Assembly: GCA_019456145.1 (NCBI GenBank)
Contig: VRUL01000037.1
Coordinates: 1-53,460, forward strand
Direction: 5' to 3'
Length of the DNA: 53,460 bases
Source of the DNA: Planctomycetota bacterium
GTDB lineage: Bacteria > Planctomycetota > Phycisphaerae > Sedimentisphaerales > Anaerobacaceae
Both the position numbers and the translations under genes were made by a program. Below the pieces are notes generated by a model. That model was not told the origin of the DNA, made no database searches, and saw nothing but the letters and a program-made list of their open reading frames with translations. Shown piece after piece: positions 25,013-32,813 of the stretch; position 1 is the stretch's first letter; each line of letters starts with the position of its first letter.

Positions 25013-26158
25013 ATGAAATCAATAAGAACGAAAATAATATTACCCACATTACTGCTCTTGACGATAACAGGTTGCAAGAACCTCGAGAAAAAAGCTTACA
25101 TACCTGACCTGAGCGGGATAGATTTCGTCGCCGAAGAAGAAATTGAGAAAGGCAATATCCCCGGCGCAGTGGTTCTCGTAGGACAAGGAGATAAAGTTCT
25201 TTACTTCAAGGCCTTTGGCCATGAGGTAAATGAACCATTCGAAGAAGTAATGACCAAAGACACCATCTTTGACATGGCTTCGCTGACCAAACCGGTTGCC
25301 ACGGCTACATCCATCTTGATTCTGGCGGACCGGGGAAAGATAGATCCGTGTGATTATGCAGGTAAATATCTTCATGCTTTTGCCTGCAATGGCAAAGAAG
25401 AAGTCCAGATTAGACATCTATTAACTCATACTTCCGGTTTGCCTGCTTATACAAATGCAGATGCATTAAAGAAAGCTTTTGGAAATCCCTGCCCTGATAA
25501 AGTGATAGACAAAATATGCGGCATGAAAGCTGTGAGCAAGCCCGGGGAAGAGTTTCGTTACAGTTGTCTGGGATATATTACACTTGCCAGGATTGTAGAA
25601 ACAGTCAGCGCCGAAAACATTGATGATTTCGCCAGGAAAAATATCTTTACACCACTTAGAATGAAGCGCACTACCTATAATCCTTCGGCGTCCCGGGAGA
25701 AAAATATTGCCGCCACGCAGATTGTGGATGGACAATTGCTTCGAGGCACGGTCCACGACCCTTTGGCGCGATTGAGAGGAGGAATATCCGGTAATGCAGG
25801 ACTTTTCTCTACGGCCTACGATTTGTCTATCTACTGTCAAATGTTATTAAATTCCGGCACATGGAGAAGGGTAAAGGTCCTCAGCCCCGAAGCCGTCAAC
25901 AGGCTGACCATGGTCCAATCACACGGCCGGGCCTATGGCTTCGATGTAAACTCCAATTATTCGTGGGTAAAAGGCTCATTCGCTCCTGAAAAAGCATTTT
26001 GCCATACCGGCTACACCGGAACGTCCATAGTCTGCGACCCGGAGAGCAAGGTTTATGTTATTATTCTTACAAACAGGGTTCATCCACACGATGAAGGAAC
26101 GTCGAGACAGATTCGAACAAAAATCGCGGACATCGTTTTCCAGGCTTACAACAAATAG
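25013..26158 (+). CDS. AmiE-like serine hydrolase (beta-lactamase family) lipoprotein, 381 aa
   Basis: The start is ATG 25013, which yields a lipoprotein signal with lipobox TITGC (C21). The frame upstream to 24929 would bury it. Beta-lactamase/PBP-fold motifs: SLTK (S90, K93), YSC (Y173; YxN is usual) and HTG (331-333). LLTHTSGLPAYT and GTVHDPLARLRGGISGNAGL match the branch found fused to or next to NagZ enzymes, which includes Bacillus AmiE (YbbE), an N-acetylmuramyl-L-alanine amidase. With NamZ and the MurQ-like protein next door, removal of peptides from MurNAc is the best guess. General esterase or carboxypeptidase activity cannot be excluded. Confidence 0.85.
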   Translation: MKSIRTKIILPTLLLLTITGCKNLEKKAYIPDLSGIDFVAEEEIEKGNIPGAVVLVGQGDKVLYFKAFGHEVNEPFEEVMTKDTIFDMASLTKPVATATSILILADRGKIDPCDYAGKYLHAFACNGKEEVQIRHLLTHTSGLPAYTNADALKKAFGNPCPDKVIDKICGMKAVSKPGEEFRYSCLGYITLARIVETVSAENIDDFARKNIFTPLRMKRTTYNPSASREKNIAATQIVDGQLLRGTVHDPLARLRGGISGNAGLFSTAYDLSIYCQMLLNSGTWRRVKVLSPEAVNRLTMVQSHGRAYGFDVNSNYSWVKGSFAPEKAFCHTGYTGTSIVCDPESKVYVIILTNRVHPHDEGTSRQIRTKIADIVFQAYNK

Positions 26159-26187
26159 TATTTTGCTGACCGCCTTTCCCTGTACTT

Positions 26188-26718
26188 CTACTTAGATGGA
26201 GTTTCAAACTTACGCCTATTTTGCTTATAGTAGGCAGTTAGGAATGGGAGAAAATCTTCATGCTCTTCCAAAATCCTTTTACTTTCTTCGGCTTCATTCC
26301 CAAGGTACTTCATATAGAGACGGTTCAGGAATCCTCGGTTGGCATACTTACACGCCAACCTAAAGAATTTCAAAGCACCTGTATAATCACCCATTTTGAA
26401 ATAAGCAAACCCAAGAAAATCATACAGTTCAGAGGAACGTTCCTTTGCTTTCAGACTCAAATCCAGTGCCTCCTCCAAATAATCCTTTGCTTTTTCATAT
26501 TCGCCTTTCCAAACATGAACCACACCTAAGAAGCGAAGAACAGAATATCGATTGTGATCACTGCAAACATCCGAATTCAGTAATTCATTCAATTGATCAA
26601 TTGCCATATCATATCTCTGTCTAAATATCGCATTGTATGTAGCTTTGTTGTAGGCACGAAACCACTTTCGCTTCTCTTTTGATATAGCGAGCCTCAATAT
26701 ATTCTTAAGAAATCCCAT
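26188..26718 (-). CDS. Small TPR protein, 176 aa
   Basis: The sequence is built of helical pairs with TPR spacing: YNAIFRQRYDMAIDQLNELL, VLRFLGVVHVWKGEYEKAKD then YLEEALDL, and YDFLGFAYFKMGDYTGALKF then FRLACKYA. These are roughly three to four repeats. It has no signal peptide and no membrane span, so it is a soluble adaptor-type protein of unknown partner. The gene converges with the serine-hydrolase gene (29-base gap). The N-terminus MGFLKNILRLAISKEKRKWF is basic. No clear ribosome site or promoter was seen. Confidence 0.75.
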   Translation of the reverse strand: MGFLKNILRLAISKEKRKWFRAYNKATYNAIFRQRYDMAIDQLNELLNSDVCSDHNRYSVLRFLGVVHVWKGEYEKAKDYLEEALDLSLKAKERSSELYDFLGFAYFKMGDYTGALKFFRLACKYANRGFLNRLYMKYLGNEAEESKRILEEHEDFLPFLTAYYKQNRRKFETPSK

Positions 26719-26933
26719 TTGATACTTCCAATGTAAGTTAAGTAAGCTACGCTATCCAGTCTATGAGATTAAATCAAAAAAGCAACCCACAGTATACTCA
26801 CAAGCCACTCGGGGCCTGAATCTGGCTGGTACTGGATTGCCCCACAGAGGCAGATTGGAATAAGAATCAGGAGAAACTTCTGTAAGCTGTTTCAAAACAA
26901 TGGTTTGTAATAAAAGATAAAAATCGGGGTGAC

Positions 26934-26970
26934 TGGATTCGAACCACAGGCCTCACACTCCCAAAACAAG
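26934..26970 (-). other. tRNA-like 3' fragment
   Basis: The minus strand reads GTTCGAATCCAGTCACCCCGA followed by T5, which looks like a tRNA T-loop, the 3' acceptor strand and a terminator. Only three of the five expected T-stem pairs form, and no anticodon or D arm can be found further right. It is therefore a degraded tRNA end or a tRNA-derived repeat, not a working gene. Confidence 0.35.
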
Positions 26971-26994
26971 CACTCGCAAATGACGCTCATATCA

Positions 26995-27002
26995 TGTATA
27001 AT
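26995..27002 (+). promoter_or_regulatory. TG-extended -10 element upstream of the 27040 gene
   Basis: TGTATAAT at 26995-27002 is a perfect -10 hexamer preceded by TG. The -35 region is poor. Transcription from about 27009 leaves ~31 bases before ATG 27040 and would exclude the further-upstream ATG at 26929 as a start. Confidence 0.35.
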
Positions 27003-27039
27003 CTATGGGCAATTTATGTTCGACTTTAGGAGACCTATC

Positions 27040-28389
27040 ATGAATCGCAGAGAGTTCCTTCAAGCCAGTGCGGCGGGTTTGGCCTTGTCGGCTATAGGCG
27101 GTTATACCCCGATGTTTGCCAGCCAGAAGTCAAAACGCGTTGCCCTGATCGGGTGCGGGTGGTATGGCAAGAGCGCACACTTTCGCCTGCTTCAGGTAGC
27201 GCCGGTCGAGGTTGTGGCCTTATGTGATGTGGACAAGAAAATGCTGGCCGAGGCCGCTGAGATGGTGGCCGAGCGGCAAGTATCTAAAAAGACACCACGC
27301 ACCTACGGTGACTATCGCGAGATGCTCAAACGAGAAGAACTCGACATCGTGCACATTGCCACACCCGACCACTGGCACGCCCTTGCGATGATAGCGGCTG
27401 TCAAGGCGGGGGCCGACGTCTATGTCGAGAAGCCCATCAGCACGGACGTGGTGGAAGGCCAGGCCATGCTGGCGGCGGCGCGTAAGTATAAAAGAGTCGT
27501 GCAGGTCGATATGCAGCGACGCAGCACGCCCCACCTGATCGAAGCCCGCGACAGAATCATCAGAGAGGGCAAGCTCGGCAAAATCGGTCATGTCGAGATA
27601 TGCTGTTACTATCATATGCGCGCCCGCGGCAATCCGCCCGATACGGCCCCGCCCGAACATCTTAACTGGGATATGTGGACCGGGCCGGCTCCTATGCGCC
27701 CGTACAACAAAATCGCCCATCCGCGCGGATGGCGGGCATTCATGGAGTATAGCAATGGGATAATCGGTGACATGTGCGTACACATGCTCGATATGGTCCG
27801 CTGGATGCTTGATTTGGGCTGGCCAAAGCACATCAGTTCTTCCGGCGGCATCCTGGTGGATAAAGCCAGTAAAGCCAATATCTCGGACACCCAGACGGCC
27901 ACGTTCGACTTCGGTGAACTGCCCGTGGTCTGGACGCATCGCACGTGGGGCCATGCACCGGACCCCGATTATCCCTGGGCGGCCTTTATCTACGGCGACA
28001 AGGGAACGCTCAAGGCCGACGTCCATAAGTACGATTTCATTCCCCGCGGCAAGGGCAAATCGGCGCAGGGCAAGGCCCTCTATGAATATGACAAGTACCC
28101 GGAAGACGAAACCGAAAAAGACCTGGAACGCCACGTGGCGTCCGCCGTGCGGGCACACTGGAAGAACTTCCTGAAGATGGTTGAAACGCGGGGACGCCCC
28201 GTCTCGGATATCGAGGAAGGCTATATCACAGCAACTTCGTGTATTCTGGCCAACATCGCTATGAAACTCGGCCGAACGCTTACATGGGACCCAGAGAAAG
28301 GACAGGTTGTAGGTGATAAGGAAGCCAACCGGCTGCTGCGCCGGCCTTATCGTCGGCCGTGGGTCCATCCGGATCCTAAACGCGTTTAG
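27040..28389 (+). CDS. Tat-exported Gfo/Idh/MocA family oxidoreductase, 449 aa
   Basis: The start is ATG 27040 (GGAGA upstream), which places the Tat motif NRREFLQASAAG at the N-terminus. Upstream codons in the same frame cross the tRNA-like fragment and are not coding. The Rossmann domain shows ALIGCGWYGK (35-44) and ALCDVD. The family motif YVEKPIST has the catalytic-type Lys at 131. The C-terminal alpha/beta domain has GDMCVHMLDMVRWML. These enzymes oxidise or reduce sugars or inositols with tightly bound NAD(P). The Tat-exported forms fold with cofactor before export and are abundant in planctomycetes. The substrate is unknown. The gene converges with the ThuA gene, 21 bases away. Confidence 0.88.
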   Translation: MNRREFLQASAAGLALSAIGGYTPMFASQKSKRVALIGCGWYGKSAHFRLLQVAPVEVVALCDVDKKMLAEAAEMVAERQVSKKTPRTYGDYREMLKREELDIVHIATPDHWHALAMIAAVKAGADVYVEKPISTDVVEGQAMLAAARKYKRVVQVDMQRRSTPHLIEARDRIIREGKLGKIGHVEICCYYHMRARGNPPDTAPPEHLNWDMWTGPAPMRPYNKIAHPRGWRAFMEYSNGIIGDMCVHMLDMVRWMLDLGWPKHISSSGGILVDKASKANISDTQTATFDFGELPVVWTHRTWGHAPDPDYPWAAFIYGDKGTLKADVHKYDFIPRGKGKSAQGKALYEYDKYPEDETEKDLERHVASAVRAHWKNFLKMVETRGRPVSDIEEGYITATSCILANIAMKLGRTLTWDPEKGQVVGDKEANRLLRRPYRRPWVHPDPKRV

Positions 28390-28410
28390 CCTACAGATAC
28401 TTTTTCTATC

Positions 28411-29343
28411 TTATTGCTGTTTTTTCGGCTTTTTTGTCTCACGTTCCAACCACCGGACGGCGTTGGCGACGATTTTCAACGGCTCGGGCTGATGGAAGAC
28501 ATTAAAGTTCTCGTGGCCAGGTCGAAAGTAAAACACCTTGCCTTTGCCCAGGCTCCAGATTGCCCCGCTTCGAAATCGCTGTCCCGCCTCCCAGGTCTCC
28601 TCAAAGACCACGGCATCGGGGGCCGGCACATGGAATGGTTCGCCGTACATCTCCGTTTGGAGAAGGGTGAATTCTTTAGGAATGCCGCGGGCAATGGGGT
28701 GACCGGGAAGGAGTGTCTTTATCCTGCTGGGCTTGCCATGGGCCGCGTACTCAGGAAAGCAGCAGTTCGGCCGGACAATCCGTACCAGCGTGCTGCCATC
28801 TGCTCCTTTTTTATAGGATATCGAGGGTGTTAACTCAGCATCACGCCTGGGTGCCTTGCGCTGAAATTTACCGACCAATTCAACCTTCGCTTTGCCGCGT
28901 TCGGCCGCCGAGAGCTTTGATAATGCGTCCTGCTTCGTACGTTCTTCCATTGCCACCACAAACGGCGTCGCCCAATGCGCCGAATGCAGCACGATGAAAC
29001 TGAGTTTCCCGGCTTTGATTCGGTTGACGATGCGCCGAGCAGTCTCTACGGAAATCTCACCCTGGCGAACATGCCCCCACCAAATAAGAACATCACAATC
29101 ATCGAGCAGCACATCAGGCAAACCCTGTTGCGGGTCGTTCATACCAACCGAACGGACGGAAAATCCCTTTTGCTTTTTCAGATAATCGGCAATGTGATTT
29201 CCAAGAAAGTTTTTGTACATCTGCTTCTGTTTGGGCTGTCGTTCATCCCAGACGACAATTCGTACGGACCTGGCCTCTACACGACCGGCAGTCACCAGGG
29301 CAACTACTGATAACGACAGCGCAACTTTTGTAGTTAATTTCAT
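28411..29343 (-). CDS. Exported ThuA-domain protein, 310 aa
   Basis: Strong ribosome site GGAAGGAG before ATG 29343 and a signal peptide (1-24, cleavage near VEA). ThuA (class-I glutamine-amidotransferase-like) features include RIVVWDERQPKQKQMY, DVLLDDCDVLIWWGH, SFIVLHSAHWATPF, the LPGHPIARGIP strand and KGKVFYFRPGHENFNVFHQP, then the C-terminal NAVRWL. ThuA proteins are tied to trehalose or other sugar conversion, including 3-keto-sugar metabolism, but no exact reaction is assured. It lies 55 bases downstream of the tandem MBL gene on the same strand, probably in one operon. Confidence 0.85.
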   Translation of the reverse strand: MKLTTKVALSLSVVALVTAGRVEARSVRIVVWDERQPKQKQMYKNFLGNHIADYLKKQKGFSVRSVGMNDPQQGLPDVLLDDCDVLIWWGHVRQGEISVETARRIVNRIKAGKLSFIVLHSAHWATPFVVAMEERTKQDALSKLSAAERGKAKVELVGKFQRKAPRRDAELTPSISYKKGADGSTLVRIVRPNCCFPEYAAHGKPSRIKTLLPGHPIARGIPKEFTLLQTEMYGEPFHVPAPDAVVFEETWEAGQRFRSGAIWSLGKGKVFYFRPGHENFNVFHQPEPLKIVANAVRWLERETKKPKKQQ

Positions 29344-29398
29344 TAGTCTACTCCTTCCAAAAAATATCCAACGTAAAGATTGCTTTCAGTAATCAATT

Positions 29399-31030
29399 TC
29401 AGTCAGTGGTGCAGATACCAATAATGCCATCCGGCCAGCGTTCGAGTGTTAACGGGTCGTGAGCCGGCAACACAATGTCTGCCAGCGAACGGATCCGGGC
29501 CATTGCCTCCCGACAGGCACGTTCGTCCGGACTGCGGCCTGGTCGATCTTTTTCTATATTCTCATACTTGTACACAACATCGCCGGCGATTACCACAGGC
29601 CCCATTTGGGTGCGAACAAGTATTCCCTGGCTGCCAGGTGAATGGCAACCAAGTGGGAAAACCCGCACACCCGAAACAACCTCCTCGTCCTCCACGAGTT
29701 GTAGAGCATCGGGCCTTTTATCCAGTGTTTTTCGCACATCAGTAGCCAGGCGGTTCCTTCCACTGCCAAGCTGTCCCGTAGTCTCTTCGTACTCGCGCCG
29801 ATTGACGACAAAGCGAGCTTTGGGGAAGGCATCGAAGTAATCGTAATGGTCCGGGTGGAGATGCGTCACTATCACGTGGCTTACATCGGCCGGATCAATG
29901 CCATACCGCTTCAACGCCTTGATCGTGCGTTCCTCGGGCAGTTGCCTGACTCCGCCGGGGATATACTTTGCAGTTGATTTGCTGAACTCCTCGGGATACT
30001 TGGGACCGGTGTCAACTATTATGGGCTTAGGCCCACCCTCGATGAGCCAGACGTACAGATAATACGTGCTGGTCTGCTCACTGTCAGTATCCTGGAAAGT
30101 TATGTAGTCGCGAACTTCGCATTGGCCGACTTTGATCGCACGGATCGTATATTTGATAGCGTTCTTCGGAGCAGGAGGCCAACGGTCCAGCGTGCCGGGG
30201 TCGTGGCTGGGCAACACTATGTCTGCTTTCTTGCGGATGTTTTTCATCGCCTCTATACATTCTTGAAGGTCGCTGAATATACCTAACGGGATGTTTCGTT
30301 CGAAGTTGCCTAACAGTGATATCGTGTCACCTGTCAGGACGGTTTTGCCATGCGCCGTGTTGACCCGATAGGCCATCGAACCCGGCGTGTGCCCACCCAC
30401 CCAGAACGATTCGATGCCCGGCAGAACTTCCTGATCCTGGACTAATACAAGACGCTTTCGGCAGGAAGGGGTATTACTGAACTCATGCATGATCTTTCCG
30501 TGCCCCCAGGTAGGCGCCGCTGTCGTCGCCATCTCCCACTCCTTTTTGCCGATGTAAACTTTGGCGTTTTTATAGATGAGCAGGTCGTCCACGTGGTCGA
30601 AGTGCAGATGCGTGATAAGGACGTGACCGATATCGTCCGGAGTCAGGCCGAACTTGCGGAGTTGTGCAGTGCCGCTTTCGTTCTTATTTTGGGTGATTGG
30701 CTCGCGCAGCACGTGGGCCGCCCCGCGGTTCATCTCCTCGACGTCACTGAGCCCGGCGTCAATCAGGATTGGCTTGTCCCCGCCAAGGACCAGCCAGATA
30801 TAAAGAGCAAATCCGTAGGTTTTGTCGCTGTCACCTTCATAGTAGGCGTGATTGCCGGCAATCTTGCATATTCCATTTCGCAACGGATATATGCGGTACG
30901 TCGGGGCTGCCGCTGCCATCTGCCCAATCATGAGGCAAACTACGACGCTCGCCAAACCTAATCGTGATATTCTCGGCCAGGGCTTGCCCGTAATATTGTA
31001 ACAAACATGTGTTTCTTTTCTAATTGTCAT
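29399..31030 (-). CDS. Exported protein with two fused metallo-beta-lactamase domains, 543 aa
   Basis: Ribosome site GGGAGGT before ATG 31030. Hydrophobic residues 24-41 form a signal peptide ending at AAA/AP. Two complete MBL domains follow one another. The first has HLHFDH (141-146), GGHTPGS (H214), TGDT (D235) and PSHDP (H276). The second has HLHPDH (390-395), then LGCHSPGS, AGD and PAHDP. Both are of the lactonase-like (AttM/AiiA) branch and each keeps all expected metal ligands. The halves are clearly related, so the gene probably arose by tandem duplication. Natural substrates could be lactones of sugars (fitting the neighbouring sugar dehydrogenases) or acyl-homoserine lactones. Which one cannot be told. 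Confidence 0.88.
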   Translation of the reverse strand: MTIRKETHVCYNITGKPWPRISRLGLASVVVCLMIGQMAAAAPTYRIYPLRNGICKIAGNHAYYEGDSDKTYGFALYIWLVLGGDKPILIDAGLSDVEEMNRGAAHVLREPITQNKNESGTAQLRKFGLTPDDIGHVLITHLHFDHVDDLLIYKNAKVYIGKKEWEMATTAAPTWGHGKIMHEFSNTPSCRKRLVLVQDQEVLPGIESFWVGGHTPGSMAYRVNTAHGKTVLTGDTISLLGNFERNIPLGIFSDLQECIEAMKNIRKKADIVLPSHDPGTLDRWPPAPKNAIKYTIRAIKVGQCEVRDYITFQDTDSEQTSTYYLYVWLIEGGPKPIIVDTGPKYPEEFSKSTAKYIPGGVRQLPEERTIKALKRYGIDPADVSHVIVTHLHPDHYDYFDAFPKARFVVNRREYEETTGQLGSGRNRLATDVRKTLDKRPDALQLVEDEEVVSGVRVFPLGCHSPGSQGILVRTQMGPVVIAGDVVYKYENIEKDRPGRSPDERACREAMARIRSLADIVLPAHDPLTLERWPDGIIGICTTD

Positions 31031-31306
31031 TTTTCATACCTCCCGTGGGGTTCCATCGAATCTATCTCAAATCCTGAACATTCGATTATCCGATCAACGG
31101 CCATTTGAGATATCGCAATTATAACCGCTGGAAAACCGAAATACTATGGAAAAAGGCCTGTGAATATTGACCTGACAGCCGTACTTTGGTTACAATTGTG
31201 GGAAAATGGAAGTAGTCATTTAGCACAACTACTTGACAAAAATCCCTTTAGCGACTCCTAATGTGCGATTTCATAACTGGATTTTACAAAAAAAAAGCCT
31301 TTTGCA

Positions 31307-31335
31307 TTGATACTCTTTCTTCTTCTTACTACAAT
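31307..31335 (+). promoter_or_regulatory. Predicted sigma-70 promoter in the 31031-31395 spacer
   Basis: TTGATA (31307-31312), a 17-base spacer and TACAAT (31330-31335) lie 60 bases before ATG 31396. The rest of this 365-base spacer is AT-rich and shows no other feature. The promoter of the divergent MBL gene was not clearly identified. Confidence 0.5.
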
Positions 31336-31395
31336 TTAGATTAGTTATCTTTAATTGAGGCATTCCACAAATATTATTTTAGACAGGAGGCTGCA

Positions 31396-32754
31396 ATGAG
31401 CACATCAAATCCAAACACTTCGGCCGGCTCGAAATCGCGCCGGGATTTCCTGAAATTCTCGGGACGTCTGGCTGCTGCCTCCGCCCTTGCGGGAGTAGCT
31501 GTAAACCAAAGCCGCGCCGCGGCAAACTCAACGATAAAGCTGGCCCTTGTGGGCTGTGGGGGCCGCGGTACCGGCGCTGTCGCCGATGCCTTTTCTACCA
31601 AAGGCGGCCCGGTAAAACTCCACGCTATGGCCGACTTATTTGAAAACCGTCTCAAAAGCAGCCTGAGTAACCTGACGAAGGGTTACAAGGATAAAGTCGA
31701 CGTTCCGCCGGAACGCCAATTCGTCGGCTTCGATGGTTATAAAAAGGCTATTGATTCCCTGGGGCCGGGTGACGTCGTTCTATTGACTACTCACGCGGCG
31801 TTTCGTCCCATGCAGTTTGAGTACGCTGTCAAGAAAGGCGTAAATGTTTTTGCTGAAAAGTCGTTCGCGACGGATGCGCCCCAAGTGCGCCGCTGGCTGA
31901 AAGCGGCGGAACTTTCCAAGCAAAAGAATCTAAAGGTCGGTGTCGGTTTTATGTGGCGGCACTCGAAAGCACGGCAGGAAGTGATTCGGAGGATTCACGA
32001 TGGGGTCATCGGAGATGTGCACACCCTTCGAATCTACCGCGTGCACGGGCCGGTCCACTGCCCGCCTCTGCCTAAGAACGCCAATGAGCTGATATTCCAG
32101 ATCCAGCATCCAAACAGCTTCACTTGGGTATCGTCCGGATTCTTTATCGACTGGCACTGCCATAATATCGACGTGGCCTGCTGGGCCAAGGGTGCCTGGC
32201 CGGTCTCGGCCCAGGGCATGGGCGGCCGCTGCTACGAGCAGGCGGGTAACCAGTTCGACCACTATACAGTGGAATATACCTTTGCCGATGGCACGAAGCT
32301 GTTGGCCTTCTCGCGGCACATGAACGGTTGCTGGAATACCTACACCGACTACGCCCACGGCTCCAAGGGCTCGGCCGTGATCATGTCGAGTCTTGGAGAT
32401 CCAAAACCAAAGATCTACAAGAGTCATAATATGGTTAAGAAAGAGCTGGTTTGGGAGTATGGTCAGCCCGATCCCAATCCCTACCACGCCGAATGGCAGG
32501 TGCTTGTGGATGCTATCCGACAGAACAAACCGCACAACGAAGCCCGGCGAGCCGGCGAGGCGGAAGTAGTCGCCTTGATGGGGCGCATGGCGGCACACAC
32601 GGGCCAGTACATCACCTGGGACCAGGCGTTGAACTCCAACTTCCAATTTGTCAAAGATATTGACAACATTACCTTTGAGACGCCCGCTCCAATCAAAGCC
32701 GGTCCAAACGGTATCTATGCAGCCCCGCAACCGGGGATCACGAAGGAAGTCTGA
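31396..32754 (+). CDS. Tat-exported Gfo/Idh/MocA family oxidoreductase with EKS in place of EKP, 452 aa
   Basis: GGAGG precedes the ATG. The Tat motif SRRDFLKFSG is at residues 14-23, followed by a hydrophobic helix and an AxA-like end (SRAAA). The dinucleotide site is ALVGCGGRGTG (50-60). The family motif is VFAEKSFATD, so Lys155 is kept but the usual Pro is Ser. The C-terminal domain contains SSGFFIDWHCHNIDVACWAK, with His residues typical of the substrate site. The planctomycete subfamily usually acts on sugars, and the substrate is unknown. It stands alone behind its own promoter and converges with the SGNH-propeller gene. Confidence 0.87.
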   Translation: MSTSNPNTSAGSKSRRDFLKFSGRLAAASALAGVAVNQSRAAANSTIKLALVGCGGRGTGAVADAFSTKGGPVKLHAMADLFENRLKSSLSNLTKGYKDKVDVPPERQFVGFDGYKKAIDSLGPGDVVLLTTHAAFRPMQFEYAVKKGVNVFAEKSFATDAPQVRRWLKAAELSKQKNLKVGVGFMWRHSKARQEVIRRIHDGVIGDVHTLRIYRVHGPVHCPPLPKNANELIFQIQHPNSFTWVSSGFFIDWHCHNIDVACWAKGAWPVSAQGMGGRCYEQAGNQFDHYTVEYTFADGTKLLAFSRHMNGCWNTYTDYAHGSKGSAVIMSSLGDPKPKIYKSHNMVKKELVWEYGQPDPNPYHAEWQVLVDAIRQNKPHNEARRAGEAEVVALMGRMAAHTGQYITWDQALNSNFQFVKDIDNITFETPAPIKAGPNGIYAAPQPGITKEV

Positions 32755-32813
32755 CGGCGTGCTGAAAACGGCGCTGCTTAATTCCCAAGACGCAGTGGTC
32801 ACCGTGGTGTATG

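Noticed and set aside
26929..27039. N-terminal extension of the Gfo/Idh protein from ATG 26929
   Set aside because: It reads through the tRNA-like fragment, and the promoter-like -10, ribosome site and Tat motif all favour ATG 27040.
27220..28368. Long minus-strand ORF (382 codons) opposite a Gfo/Idh gene
   Set aside because: It is a shadow of GC-rich third positions; the plus-strand protein has full family motifs.
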